Assembly (NCBI GenBank): GCA_027946355.1
Contig: JAPEUS010000012.1
Location: 310,001 to 374,000, forward strand
Reading direction: 5' to 3'
Origin: Collariella sp. IMI 366227
Lineage: Eukaryota; Ascomycota; Sordariomycetes; Sordariales; Chaetomiaceae
DNA: 64,000 nt
Under the pieces are notes generated by a model, which worked only from the letters and a program-made list of their open reading frames with translations, ran no database searches and was not told the origin of the DNA. The translations under genes were made by a program, and so were the position numbers. How positions within the stretch are numbered: position 1 is the stretch's first letter; each line of letters begins with the position of its first letter. This document shows positions 35,501 through 46,802 of the stretch, piece after piece.

Positions 35501-35756
35501 GCTCGTAGCAGCATGCTTCCTGGATCTTGCGCAGGGTCACGGCAAGCTTGCGGTGGGAGGCGGTCGTGCGCTGGGCTTCGCGGAAGACAGAGGCGACTTG
35601 GATGCGAAGCGCGGTCTCGGGGGTCTCGGGGGGGATGTCGGCGTTGACGACGGACGGGGAGCGTGACACGGTCGAGGCGCGGCTGCTTGCCGCTGCTGAC
35701 TTTGCGGAGACTCCCGCCGAGCTCCGCGTCGACCTCGTCGAAGCTCTCGGGGGCAT
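32528..35756 (-). CDS. ycg1: condensin subunit Ycg1/Cnd3 (CAP-G)
   Basis: HEAT-repeat subunit of condensin that binds DNA with Brn1 and compacts mitotic chromosomes. The ATG at 35756 opens MPPRASTRSTRSSAG. An uninterrupted frame of 727 codons carries CAP-G blocks: FREAQRTTASHRKLAVTLRK, VRFLGLFLRHAVDKDNEVL, FVRYRSTQLISHVINSLDA, LLKRIRDKEAMVRVQAVLGL, DPSADVRRSLLVNLPI and LRDRDENVRKAAGRLFRERW. The frame shifts near 33645 (TLTDILNVHGAQLLSSNPT continues), again near 33150 (HVNADVHLEFARDVLERLGG), and an intron follows at about 33010-33065. The C-terminal exon reads LPSLLSKLYISPASSEDKT and ends in an acidic tail at 32528. With the tail the protein would be near 1,080 residues, normal for the family. 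Divergent from NOP4, sharing a 337-bp promoter. Confidence 0.88.
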
Positions 35757-36093
35757 GGTGGCGGTTTTGAGTGTGGTTCTCGGTTATGCACTAAGCTGAG
35801 TATCGTGTCCCATCTGTGTCTATCGTCGAGTGGGTTATCGTGAAATGGTTGCCCGACTTGAGATGGAGGTTGTCGAGTGTTGTTTGTTTACGGTTGCAGT
35901 TCCTAATCTGGTTAGCGCGGCAGTTTTGGAGGGGTCGAGTTCGACCCTGGAGAGTCTGAGCCCCACTCCAGCAATCGATAAGGCTCTCACTTCCAGAACT
36001 TGGGTTTTTTTTCTGCGACTGAATTGAGAGGAAGCTCAGACCAACCACAGCCAAATACACACGCCCTCTTCGCCTCCATAACAGACAGCGACC
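35757..36093. promoter_or_regulatory. shared divergent promoter of ycg1 and nop4
   Basis: The start codons of two oppositely oriented housekeeping genes lie 337 bp apart, so both core promoters must fit here. I see no strong TATA box. The nop4 side ends with a C/A-rich leader before ACCATGG. Confidence 0.7.
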
Positions 36094-38457
36094 ATGGGGA
36101 AATCCGACAAGAAACGCCAACGCGAGGCTGAGGAGGTGCCCGCCGGGACCGAGAATGCCTCTGCTCAGATTCCCAACCCGCCCACCAAGAAGGCAAAGGT
36201 CGAGTCGCACCGCCAACTCTTCGTCCGCTCACTGCCAGCAACCGCCACCAGCGAGTCTCTCACCGAGTACTTCTCCCAGCACTACCCCGTCAAGCACGCC
36301 ACCGTCGTTCTTGACCCCAAGACCAAGGAGTCCCGCGGCTACGGCTTCGTCTCGTTCGCCGACCCCGAAGACGCCGTCGAGGCCAAGGAGAAGCTCAACA
36401 ACGAGCTCTTCAGCGGCCGCCGCTTGAAGCTCGACATTGCCCAACCCCGCCACCGCGATGCCGCCAAGTCAGGGTCCGAGGCCGCGACCAAGGCCGTCGA
36501 GACGAAGAGGAAGCGCGAGGCGGATTTGGAAGAAGCCCGGAAGGCGCCCAAGCTGATTATCCGCAACCTGCCGTGGAGCATCAAGACGTCTGACCAGCTG
36601 GCCAAGTTGTTCCAGAGTTTTGGCAAGGTCAAATACGCCGATTTGCCGAATCAGAAGGGCAAGCTTTCTGGTTTCGGTTTTATTACCCTGCGCGGTCGCA
36701 AGAACGCTGAGAAGGCTTTGGAGGCTATCAACGGGAAGGAGATTGATGGCAGGACATTGGCAGTTGATTGGGCCGTCGACAAGCAGACATGGGAGAAGCA
36801 GCAGGATGGGGAGCCCGAGGACACAGAGAAGAGCCCCAAGGCCAAGAAGTCAAAGAAGCCCGCGAAGGAAGAGGAGAAAGAGGAGGATGAAGAGGACGAC
36901 CCGAATATGACCCAGGAGGATCGGGATCTGGTGAACTTTTTCAAGAACTACGGCGATAATTTGGAGGAGGAGGAGGAGGATGAGGATGAAGACTTAGATA
37001 AGGAAGACGAGGATGAGGAAGCGGATGACGACAAAGAGCTGGACGAGGACGACGAAGAGTTATCCGAGGCGGACGAGGACGAGGAGGAGGCGCCCAAGAA
37101 ACCATTGACGGACAACTCAACCACCATCTTCATTCGCAACCTTCCCTACACCACAACCGACGAGACCCTCAAGGCGCACTTCACAACCTTTGGCCCTGTG
37201 AGATACGCCCGCGTCGTCATGGACCGTGCGATGGATAGGCCAGCAGGCACTGGTTTCGTCTGCTTCGTCAACCCAGACGACTTTAAGGCGTGTGTCAAGG
37301 GCGCCCCGCGCCACCGCCCCATTGCGACCCTCTCCAAACACTCCGTCCTGCAGGACGAAACCGCCGACCCCGAGGGCAAATACACCCTCGACGGCCGCAT
37401 CCTACAAGTCGCCCAAGCCGTCTCCAAAGACGAAGCAACCCGCCTCGGCGATGAAACCAAAAAGGGTAAAGACAAAGACAAGCGCCGCCTCTTCCTCCTC
37501 TCCGAAGGCGCCATCCCCGCCAACTCCCCGCTCTTCACCAAACTCACCCCAGCCGAAATTAACATGCGCGAGACCAGCGCCAAGCAGCGCAAGAAGCTCA
37601 TCGAGTCTAACCCGGCCCTGCACCTCTCCCTCACCCGTCTCGCCATCCGCAACCTCCCGCACAATCTCGCCTCCAAGGACCTTAAGGCCCTCGCGCGCGA
37701 GGCCGTCGTCGGCTTCGCCAAGGACGTTAAGGAAGGCAAGCGCGCACCCTTATCCAAGGAGGAGAACGCGCGCGGCGGCGAGCAGGACCGCGAGGCGGAG
37801 CACCGCCGCAAGGAAAAGCGCAAGGGCGTGGTCAGCCAGGCCAAGATTGTGTTTGAGACGACGCAGGGCAGCAAGGTGGACGAGAAGGTCGGGGCCGAGG
37901 GCGGCAAGAGCCGCGGGTATGGCTTCATTGAGTACTCATCGCATCGCTGGGCGCTGATGGGGCTGCGGTATCTGAACGGCCATGCGCTCAAGAACGAGGC
38001 CGGGAAGACGGTGCGGTTGATTGTCGAGTTTGCGATTGAGAATGCGAACGTTGTGCAGAGGAGGAGGCAGATGGAGGAAAAGTCGAGGCTGGGGCAGCAG
38101 CAGCAGGGGCAGCAGGGGCAGCAGCAGCGACAGGGTGGGCAACAGGGTGGGGACAGGAAGGTGTGGAATAAGGGCGGCAAGGATGGTGAGAAGGGGTGGA
38201 ATAAGCCCAAGGACGGGCAGAGAGGTTGGGATAAGGGCAAGGACGGGCGCAGAGGCAACGACGGGAACAAGGCGAGGGATGAGAAGTGGGGCAAGGGCCC
38301 GAGGCGGGATGAGAAGGAGGAGGTGAGGAAGGATGGGATGCCCATGAGCAAGGGGGAGAAGAAGAACGCAGACACCAAGCTTGCCATGAGGACTAAGATT
38401 ATCGTGCGGAAGCGGATGATGCGGAAGAAGAAGGCGGGTATGAGGAGTGGTAAATAA
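36094..38457 (+). CDS. nop4: nucleolar RNA-binding protein Nop4 (RBM28 family)
   Basis: A 787-residue intronless gene needed for 60S ribosomal subunit assembly in yeast. It has four RRM domains. RRM1 (about 40-118) has LFVRSLP and the RNP1 ESRGYGFVSF. RRM2 (about 148-225) has LIIRNLPW and LSGFGFITL. RRM3 (about 345-440) has TIFIRNLPY and GTGFVCFV. RRM4 (about 515-650) has LAIRNLPH and SRGYGFIEY, with a long basic insert. Between RRM2 and RRM3 lies a highly acidic stretch (about 265-340) of almost only D and E. The tail after residue 660 is Gln/Gly-rich with repeated KDG and GW(N/D)K words, then Lys/Arg-rich to the end (KADIIV region absent; ends KKKAGMRSGK). The start has a strong context, ACCATGG. 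Frame fully intact. Confidence 0.92.
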   Translation: MGKSDKKRQREAEEVPAGTENASAQIPNPPTKKAKVESHRQLFVRSLPATATSESLTEYFSQHYPVKHATVVLDPKTKESRGYGFVSFADPEDAVEAKEKLNNELFSGRRLKLDIAQPRHRDAAKSGSEAATKAVETKRKREADLEEARKAPKLIIRNLPWSIKTSDQLAKLFQSFGKVKYADLPNQKGKLSGFGFITLRGRKNAEKALEAINGKEIDGRTLAVDWAVDKQTWEKQQDGEPEDTEKSPKAKKSKKPAKEEEKEEDEEDDPNMTQEDRDLVNFFKNYGDNLEEEEEDEDEDLDKEDEDEEADDDKELDEDDEELSEADEDEEEAPKKPLTDNSTTIFIRNLPYTTTDETLKAHFTTFGPVRYARVVMDRAMDRPAGTGFVCFVNPDDFKACVKGAPRHRPIATLSKHSVLQDETADPEGKYTLDGRILQVAQAVSKDEATRLGDETKKGKDKDKRRLFLLSEGAIPANSPLFTKLTPAEINMRETSAKQRKKLIESNPALHLSLTRLAIRNLPHNLASKDLKALAREAVVGFAKDVKEGKRAPLSKEENARGGEQDREAEHRRKEKRKGVVSQAKIVFETTQGSKVDEKVGAEGGKSRGYGFIEYSSHRWALMGLRYLNGHALKNEAGKTVRLIVEFAIENANVVQRRRQMEEKSRLGQQQQGQQGQQQRQGGQQGGDRKVWNKGGKDGEKGWNKPKDGQRGWDKGKDGRRGNDGNKARDEKWGKGPRRDEKEEVRKDGMPMSKGEKKNADTKLAMRTKIIVRKRMMRKKKAGMRSGK

Positions 38458-39011
38458 TAGATGTAGGGTAGTTGTGTTTTCTTTGTCTGTTACAATGATA
38501 CGCCCTGCAGCGCAGTTCTGTAACACTTCATACTTCCTTGACTCTAGGTTGGTACGCGGCATCATGTACCTACCTGCTGTTATGTCTCCGTCAGGTCCAA
38601 AGCTGCCAGGACTGGATCAACCAATTTGCACCCACCAGACACTTTGGTGACCCAAAACCCCTCTTTACAAACCACAGGGGAGAGTTTCTTTATGAGTCTG
38701 GACGCATCCTGCTTAAAAAAGGAGTTTGCTCGGAGATTCCGTACACCCAAGGACGGTCCCTGCCAGAGTTCTGCCTAGGTATAAACCGAATTGTTGCATC
38801 AAGTGAACTTAAACGGAATGAACCGTCAACAATTACCAATTTTGTACACAAGAACCTTGATGGGAGAGCCATGCAGCAAGCCTCAAATTTGAACCCGCAC
38901 AACTGGAAACCACCCTTGTAAGACACCTCACACAGCCCAAACCCACTTGTTCTACATGTATGAACAACGAATATATTTACTCTCCACAACCCCTTCCCCC
39001 CATCTATCTAT
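38458..39011. other. convergent intergenic region
   Basis: Lies between the 3' ends of nop4 and los1. An open frame at 38538-38921 has no family signature and is likely untranslated 3' sequence. Nothing else seen. Confidence 0.6.
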
Positions 39012-42000
39012 CTACCTCCTCCCCTTTAACAACCCCAACAGCCACGTCACAACGGGCTTCTTCTCCGTGCTCGTCGTCAGCACCTTTAAGTACTCCGTCC
39101 CATCGATCCCCAGCTGCGGGAACGTCACGCCCTGCAGATGCCTCACAAACGTATCCCCCGTCTTCGCATAGACCACCTGCTGAATCCCCGCAATCTCATT
39201 CAAGATCTGCCTCGCCTGGGCATCATTGCCCGGGCGAAACGCCGAGTCCTGCAGCACGCTCCAGCACAGGGAATGGAACTGGTCGATCATGAACTGGTCG
39301 AACCCAGGGATAGCCGGGGCCGGGGCGCCCGTGGCAACCGGATTCTCGCCGATGGTCGCGACGTCCGGGCCGCCCCACTGCACGGCCATGCGACTGAGGA
39401 CGTTGAAGGCGATGCGGGAGGGGACGAGGTTGCCGTGGGTGAGGGTCTTTGCGATGGTGATGATGGAGGACACGAGAGACTCGAAGACGCCCTGGTTGGA
39501 GGCGCTTACAAGGACGCCGCCGAGGTCGTTGAGCAGGATGACCTGCACGAACGAGACGTATTCGCGGCGGAGTTCTTGCAGTTGGATCTCGTCGTCGGTG
39601 CCGCTGATGGGCTCGGACAGGCCGCCGAAGACGCGCTCGAGGAGGGGGGTGAGGAGGAGGTCGAGGATGTTGTAGATCTCGCCCTTGAAGTTGTAGACGA
39701 CTTGCTCTAAAAGGCGGAGGAACACGGCCATTTCGTCTTTGCTGGAGCTGAGGGAGAGAAGGCCTTCGATCCACTGGGGTAGTTGCGGGAGGATGGCAGC
39801 GCCAAGCACCCCGAGGAGTCGGGAGAAGGCTGAACGGCATGCCGTGCGGATGTCCTCGCTGGCATTGAGCTGGTTAAGGGCAATCAGAATTGCCTCGGCA
39901 GCCCTCGAGAACTCGTTTGAGATGGCCTCGTGCGGCGCTGGCCGTTTGACCGTCGGCTGGCCGGCAGTGGACTCAGCAAAGCCGTTGGCAAGTGTTCCGA
40001 GAGCCATGATGATGTGGTGAATCTGCAGGATAGCCTGCGCGTCTCCAGCCTTTGCGCGCTCCATGTGCACGCTCATGTCAGCGAACAAGGGCTCCATTAC
40101 GGACCGCGCATACAGGGCCTGCTCGGTAGGAGGGGTGGCTGAGGTCGATGAGATGCACCCGATGGCCTCGTAGAGGTAGAGCTGGCTATTAAACACAGCG
40201 TTGGGAGAGTGGTCGGACTCGTCCGAGGACATGTCGTCGTCGGCATCAGTGCTAGGCACTTCGGCCTTGATCGGCAGAAGGTCGCTGATGGATTCTATCA
40301 CAGTCTTCGCCACGTTGCCGACCTGGGCCCTCAGCGTCTTGACGAACCGGAGAAACAGGTACCAGGACCTTGTCCGGACGCGGACGTGGGTGTGGTGCAC
40401 CAGGCGGACGAAGTTCTCGAGAACCTGCGGGATGTAGCGCTGCTGGTCCTCGAAGAAGTTGTAATAACGGGTGCAGATCTCCATGTACTGGAGAAGGATC
40501 GCGGGGTGGGGGTAATTAGCAATGCCTAGACACTAGTTAGCAAAGCCCAAACTCGTGGCTCATGAAAGGCTTACCTGACTCGACCATCTTGCTCATCATC
40601 ACGGCAAGCCGCTCAGCTGCAATGGGGTTAGCCTGGCTCTTCTGAGCCAAGCCCATGTTAGGCATCGCGAGCTCGCCAAAAAGATAGATCTCATGCAGGG
40701 CAAGGTCAAGGTCCCTCCAGTCCATACGCGATCCCTGCTGTTCGAGGGTCAAAAACATGTTTGCTACCAAGTTGCTCAAGAATTCTATGCAGAGGTTTTC
40801 GTCGACTGATGCGACGCTCTTCTGGAGATTCTGAAGCTTCTTCCGCAGCTCTTGGAACTCGGCCTCGTCTGTCTGTTCGTCTTCGTCGCCCCAGCTGGAA
40901 GTCTCATCAAACCGCATCTTGAGCACGATGGCATTCAGGATCGGGGGCAGCATCTCCGAATAGGTGGGGGGCAGCGGCCCAACCTTGCGGAGGAAGGTAA
41001 GGAGGTCGGTCAGCGAGGGGATGACCGTCGAACAGACCTCGTCGAACTCGTCCGAGAAGAGGCGGAGCAGGGACGGCAGGAAATCCCGCACGAGCTGCTC
41101 GGCCTTTGCCTTCGCGTCGGTCTCAGCCTTGGTGTCCTCGAGCACGCGAACCACGTCGGTCATGATGGTATTAACGAGCTTGGCCACGGCTTCGGCAAGG
41201 TCTGTATCGTAGCGCGGCGTCCCCTTCCACTCATTCAAGGGCGGGCTCGCCAACAGCTGGGTGACAATCTCGCGCAAGTTGAGGAATGAGATCATCTCCA
41301 CCTTGTCGCTAGGCTTCATCTTCTTGGCCACGATCTCGGTGAGAGTGTCGACAGCCGCGTCCCTGACCCTATCCTCGCCGCCGGTCGCATTCGTCCTCCC
41401 GACTAGGGGCAGCAAAAGATTGAGCATCTCCTGGTTAATAACCAGATGGATGTCGGCCCAGCTCACCCACTTCCCGATAACCTTGAGCGTTGTCTCAACT
41501 ACCACATCATTTTGGTTGCTGTACCGGGCCAACAGATCCTTCCACGATTCTGCGATCGTCCGCATGTGCCGCTCGCGGACCAAGTCTTTGAGGTCATTGT
41601 TGCGCTTCGCCTCGTCGGAGGACCGGCTCAGCATAAGATCGGCAATTTCGTCGTGGATCGAGCCCAGGATGCGCAGGTAGAGAACCACACCGGGCAAGTT
41701 GTTATCTTTTTGAGCGAGGCCCAGGAAGTCATCGATGAAGGACTCCCACCCCTCTTTGTACAAGGAAGCGAATAGGTATGTAAGGGTCTGTGTAAGCTTG
41801 TTTTGGAGATGCGCTGGATCAACGGGTTCCTGAGCACTCCCGCTGTAGATGCGCCCAACGTATTCAACCAGCGACTGTTTCAGGAAGCCGAGATTGGCGA
41901 CATCGACTGCTTGCGACTGGATAGCATTGTTGAGAATCTCGAGGGATACGAGACGGACGACTTCGGAGGCTCGGGGAGTTCGGGTGAAGAGAGAGGTGCA

Positions 42001-42277
42001 GGCGTGCCACGCCTCGGGGTTCGTGCTCAGCTGGTTAAGGAACTCGAACGCCTGGCCCTTGAGCGCCTGGTCCGAGGTGTGGTTCCAGCCGATCTCGATC
42101 GCATTCTGGATCTATGTATGAAGGATGGTCAGTGAGAGTTCAGACACGAGACGGCCGGCAATGGGAAATCTTGGTCATGTTGGAATCAGACACCACGACT
42201 CTCTCTTCTACAATAGTGGGGCCGGTGTGTTGGGCAGCGGGGACGGGAACCGGTGACGGACTCACCTGGGCGTCCAT
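39012..42277 (-). CDS. los1: tRNA exportin Los1 (exportin-T)
   Basis: Importin-beta family receptor that binds mature tRNA with Ran-GTP and carries it through nuclear pores. Three exons: 42277-42266 (MDAQ only), 42111-40575 and 40525-39012, joined by 154-bp and 49-bp introns. The total of 3063 nt gives 1,020 residues, the usual exportin-T length, with frame intact. The N-terminal importin-like repeats read IQNAIEIGWNHTSDQALKGQ, FLNQLSTNPEAWHACTSLF and NAIQSQAVDVANLGFLKQSL. Later typical blocks are LYLRILGSIHDEIADLMLSR and KVIGKWVSWADIHLVINQEM. The final exon starts IANYPHPAILLQYMEICTRY and ends VVTWLLGLLKGRR. A tiny first exon is common in fungal los1. Assignment to XPOT rather than another exportin rests on these blocks and is strong. 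Confidence 0.92.
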
Positions 42278-43012
42278 TGCTGGACTCTAATGTTGGTGGT
42301 GCAGCGGAATGTATGCCGGTAAGGTGTGATTTGCGAAGCTGCTATAACCCGAACAACTGGATCGTGGAAAAAGTATTCGGCATTCTCAGGCCCGGCAGTT
42401 GCAGTTGCAGATGGAGTGCCCGACACGCATGGCTCGACCCCCTCTTTAGTTGGCGCACATGGTCTGAATCACACAGCGACAAGGGTATAAGCGATAGGTA
42501 TGATGCGGTTATCAACGGAAGGTGGATCGTTGTCTCAGTGAGCGCGTGGAATATCGTAAGAACTGCTGGTGTTGAATTAACTCTTTGGAAAAGTTTTGGG
42601 CTGGGAACAAAATGATGGAATGCGTGCAGCAAGTGGCAGGTGGGGCAAGAGTCAGAAAAGTTGTCGAAAGTGGACAGCGAGAAACAGGCTGACGTTGGTG
42701 GGGTAGTCGTGCACGTGCCAGCAACCAGGGCAAGGGGACGCGATTTCAAGAGGACAGGGGTGTCTTGGTTCCAGACCATTGGGAGATCGCTTGCCCAACA
42801 CTCCCGACTCCCTTGTGCCTGGTACAAATAAACATAAGGCACCAAGATGGTAGGTAAGATATTGCGACTAGCCATTTCATACTCCATACATCAGTACCCA
42901 AATAAAATCATATTCTTGCTCAAAACACTGCGGCCAATAACCTCCTTCAGCCCCGAACGCCGACCCATGCCCTCGCCGCCCTCGTGAGACGGCCGCCATT
43001 CCCAGCTGTCTC
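42278..43012. other. intergenic, los1 promoter and pob3 3' flank
   Basis: About 730 bp with only short frames lacking motifs. Nothing supported as a gene. Confidence 0.6.
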
Positions 43013-44918
43013 CTAAGCAGTCTTCTTCTTCTTCTTTGGCCGCTCCTCCTCCTCGTCATTGTCCTTCATATTCTTATCCTCGTCGACCCGGTTGTCAACA
43101 TCGCTCTCATCACTACCAGATCCGTCACTCTCGTGGTTGCTGTCGTACTCCTCGGCCACGTCGCTCTCGGACTCCGCCATAAAGTCCTCGTCGACGCTCT
43201 CCTCGTCCTCGTCTGCCGAGCCACGATCCGCCTTGGGCCCCACAACTTCCTCGTCCGAGCTGGCCATTTCCTCGTCGCGCATGGCCGCGGCCAGAAGATT
43301 CGCGTCCTCGTCGATCTCGTTCTTGACACGCAACCCCTTGAGCTTAAAAAAGTCTTCCAACGCCTTCAGGTCTTCACGGTTAATGTTGCTGAATTGCGAG
43401 GAGCCCGCGCCGGACTTCATGTGGATGGTGATATCGAACGTCGAGAGCGCCGAGACCGCGCCGCCCACGCGCGAGAACGTGACAGACGCCGTCTGCTCGT
43501 ACGAGATGTAGGTCGCGGGCTTCGGCACAAACATGAAGGCCTTCTCCAGGCAGTAGAGGAAACCCTCGCTCGCCTTGATCGAGCACTTGATGCCGTACTG
43601 ATTGCGGTGTCTGACATGAGTTAGCGCGCCAGTTATTGCAGCAGTCAAGCAGTGAGACTCACGTTGTAAAGTCCTTCGCAGGCGCAATAATCTTCTTGCC
43701 GGCCAGACCCTTGAACATGTATGCAACGACCTGATGCGCAGGCTGCTCGTAATGCCCCTGCAGCTTGTCCTTGTATTTGACGTTGAGCTCTTCTTCCGAG
43801 AGATTGAGGTCCAGCGTAACCTCCTCGTCCTGCTTGAACTGCATGACAATGAACGGATACCGCGTCTGGCCCTGGCGAAGAGGGGGGTCCAGCCCAATGC
43901 AGAGCATGCAGTGGAGTTCGTCTGGCTTCGGAAGCACCATGAACTTCTTGACGACGTCGTACTGAATCTTGTAGTCATATGTTTTGCCGCGGAGGCGGAA
44001 CGAAGAGTCGTACATGTCGATATCGAAGCGCCCTCTGCGAAACTGTCAGAAAACTTGCCGAAGTCATGGTTAGGAACTAACAAACCTTGGTGTGAGATGC
44101 AGGACATCCAAGAACGTGGCAATGGTGTCGCCAGCCGTCTCCCCAATCTCCGCCTTCTCGATGAGGGTGTCGTAGAAAAGCGTGACAGCATTCTTCTCCT
44201 CCTCGTCCGCGTCGCTCCCAGCCTCGTCTCCCTCTGCCTCTTTCCTGGTCGTCGTACCTGGGATGTAGAATCTCATCTCGACGAGCTGATCCTTCCCAGC
44301 CGACGCCTTCTTGCCCTTCCCTGGTGTCGCGCCGTTCTGGCCGTTCGCCTTGCCGCCCTCGCCGACAGCAAACTCAACCGCAATCTCGTTGCGGCCGGCA
44401 AGGTTGGTGTTGGAGATTTCGGAGTAGGGGATTTCGAAGGCGGGGCGGTTCTGCACGTTGAACGAAAGCTCGGCCTTGCCAAACTCAGCCTTGCCCCAGT
44501 TCCAGCCACGCAGGGAGTGCTCCTTGTTCTCGAGATTGATGCTGTACCAGTTCTTGAAGACCTTGCTGAGGCGCTCGTAGTCCTCCTGCTGGAAGCCGTC
44601 CAGCTGAATGATGCCTGAGTTTCTTTGCAGGATCTTCACCTCGTAGCCGCGCGCCGCCCTGCTCCAATGTGCGCCGCCGATGTTGCTCTGGTCGAGGGTG
44701 AAGGTGTCCCCGCCGCCCGCCGGCTTCCAGCCCAGGCCGGTCTCGGCAAACCTGCACTTGCCATGGTCCCGGGACAGGTCCAGGTAGATGTTGTCGAAGC
44801 TCTCCCTGTCTGGGTCAGCTGTGTGCTACGGCATGAAAGAAATGCAATGCGATGGGAAATCAAAACTCGCAGGCAAGTTCTATCACACTCAGCAATCGCA
44901 TACTTACATAGTGGCCAT
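43013..44918 (-). CDS. pob3: FACT complex subunit Pob3 (SSRP1)
   Basis: Histone chaperone subunit that pairs with Spt16 to move nucleosomes during transcription and replication. Exons: 44918-44908, 44805-44086, 44034-43663 and 43610-43013, total 1701 nt, 566 residues, frame intact. The start MATMESFDNIYLDLSRDHGK and SGIIQLDGFQQEDYERLSKV mark the N-terminal dimerisation domain. GRFDIDMYDSSFRLRGKTYD, YDVVKKFMVLPKPDELHCML and KDKLQGHYEQPAHQVV belong to the tandem PH module. The C-terminus is a long acidic tail finishing RPKKKKKTA, a nuclear signal. As in other fungi there is no HMG box, supplied in yeast by Nhp6. No anomaly. Confidence 0.94.
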
Positions 44919-45944
44919 GATGACTGATTCTCCAAATCCAGTGCGATGTGTAAGATTAGAAGCAAAATCGCCAAGCGGAGAGAGGTGGTGATGGCTGCAG
45001 GAAGTTCGCCTCAAAACGCGCTCGGCGGCGACGCGACCAGGCTCTAAATTGGCTGGCGCAAGCTGGAACTGCCGGGCGGTGAAGTCGCAGCTTATGGGGC
45101 CGACAGAAGCTCAGACCATTTAGCCCCACCAGAGGCTGGAATCAATCGGCTGCCTGCCTGGTGAGGACATCCAGCACCATGCCTTGAACAACTCGAAATG
45201 ATGGCAGCATTTCAAAGTACAATGCGGAATCCATTGAGACTACATAGGTATCAGAGTGACAGCCCGGGTCTGTGCTATGGGTACGGCTAGAGTATAATCC
45301 CAATTCTTGTTTGCGCGGCAATGAAAGTTTTATCTGTCAGTGGACAGAGCTTCCACGTTGTCAGGGCGCAACAAGCATCCACGAATCACGGTTTTAACGG
45401 AGCCAGCCTGTCTGTTGCCAGCCTGAACTGCCCAGAGAAAGAATTTGGACGTGCCCCCAAGGTTTCGAATTTTTCTTTCAAAAAGCTGCCTGTTCCAGTG
45501 CGGGGAAGGAGCCTCCCTGCCTGGAAACAACAGGCTGGTTGACCAACAGGGTTTTGGTGTAAGCGCGGGCGAGCTCATGTCTGCAAAGGATAAAGATGAA
45601 ATCCCTTCCGCTTTGAAAAGGAATTTTGTGACTTCCAATTCATGAAGATTAATTTCGACAATATCCAACGACCGCGTTCTCAAGGAAGTTCAATTCTTGC
45701 TGCGAACGGCCCTGAGACGTCCGGGACCTTCCCGCCGAAACTGACGTCAAGCCAGCATCAACCGTCAAGCTCGTCCGTGTTCAACTGAAAATCGTCCGCG
45801 GACACCAATGCTATATATCCTAAAACAATTGAACACACTCACCTTGAAAACACCATCAATTCTTCTCGACGACTCTCTCTTCTTCCCTCCATCCCATCCA
45901 CAGCATTCCATCCACCGCAATAACAACAACCTCACCCTCCAAAG
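44919..45944. other. divergent promoter region, pob3 and GFA-domain gene
   Basis: About 1 kb without a supported gene. Near 45730 a TGACGTCA-type CRE core (CTGACGTCAAG) occurs. The palindrome GTCCGCGGAC is near 45793, and a TATA-like TATATAT lies about 130 bp before the ATG at 45945. Confidence 0.55.
45812..45818 (+). promoter_or_regulatory. TATA-like box of the GFA-domain gene
   Basis: TATATAT lies 127-133 bp upstream of the ATG at 45945 and is followed by a C/A-rich leader. Spacing fits fungal core promoters. Motif seen; function inferred. Confidence 0.45.
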
Positions 45945-46802
45945 ATGAGCTACCCCCGTATCCTCACTGGCCGCTGCGACTGCGGCCGCAACCGCTACGA
46001 AGTCTCCCTCCCACCCAACACATCACAGGAACTCGCCCAAGTCCTCTTCGACCACCACCCCTTTTCCGTAAGCACCCTTTCCTCCATCTCCCCATCTCCC
46101 CACCAAACCAGCCACTAACCTTCACCCCCTCCCTCCGCGTTCCCCTCACCTGGTGCCACAGCACCACCCACCCCTTCAATTCGGACGAATCCCAATCAAC
46201 CATCCACCGGGCGTTTACCTTTTCCTTACCAACCACCACCGAAGGGGAGGGAACCACCAAAGAAGTGGGAGAAGAAGAGGAAGAGGAGGAGAATGGAAGA
46301 CCACGCCACACCGCGATGCGCCACTTCTGCGGATTCTGCGGTGACACGGTGTCATACTGGTCTGATGCGCCGGCTGGGGAGGGAGAGTTTATTAGATTGG
46401 TGTTGGGGACGTTGGATAGAGGGGATTTGAGGGATTTGGAGGATTTGGGTGTTGTTCCGTCTCTTGATTTTGAGGGGGGAAGAGGAGGAAAGACAAGAGG
46501 GGGAGATGATGCTCATGGAGAGCGGTGAGAGTGAGGGGGAAGTTACAACGGGGTTTGGAGACATTGGGTCTGTTGGCTTGGTGCCGTGGTTTGACAGGCT
46601 GCTTGAGGGAAGCAGGCTGGGGACGCTGCGCAGGGCGAAGGGGTCGAGGATGAACAGGGCCGGGACGGTGAGGGTGGATTGGGAGGTTGCGGAGTGGACG
46701 GCGGATGATGAGGCGGTGGGTGGTGCGGAGAGTCCGAGAAAGAGGAAGTTGGGGGATGTGGAAGAGCTTGGGCAGGCGGTGGAGATGGAGATGCGGGAGT
46801 GA
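45945..46802 (+). CDS. GFA/CENP-V domain zinc protein
   Basis: The ATG at 45945 opens SYPRILTGRCDCGRNRYEVS; the CDCG and the later HFCGFCGD supply the zinc Cys ligands typical of the glutathione-dependent formaldehyde-activating fold. An intron starts at 46068 (GTAAGC). The acceptor is either before CCACTAACC (46112) or the CACAG at about 46162; the peptide SLRVPLTWCHSTTHPF favours the earlier one. The middle is Glu-rich. A frame change at the G6 run 46474-46479 separates LGTLDRGDLRDLEDLGVVPS from the C-terminal block SVGLVPWFDRLLEGSRLGTL ending at 46802. Members of this fold in fungi are mostly uncharacterised; a formaldehyde role should not be assumed. Confidence 0.75.

Noticed and set aside
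37146..38387. 413-codon open frame antisense to nop4
   Set aside because: A shadow of the acidic and basic repeats of nop4, giving Ser/Leu/Pro-rich translation without motifs.
42110..42277. LOS1 start at the internal Met near 41763
   Set aside because: Conserved N-terminal repeats continue upstream, and a four-residue first exon MDAQ with a good intron gives the normal exportin length.
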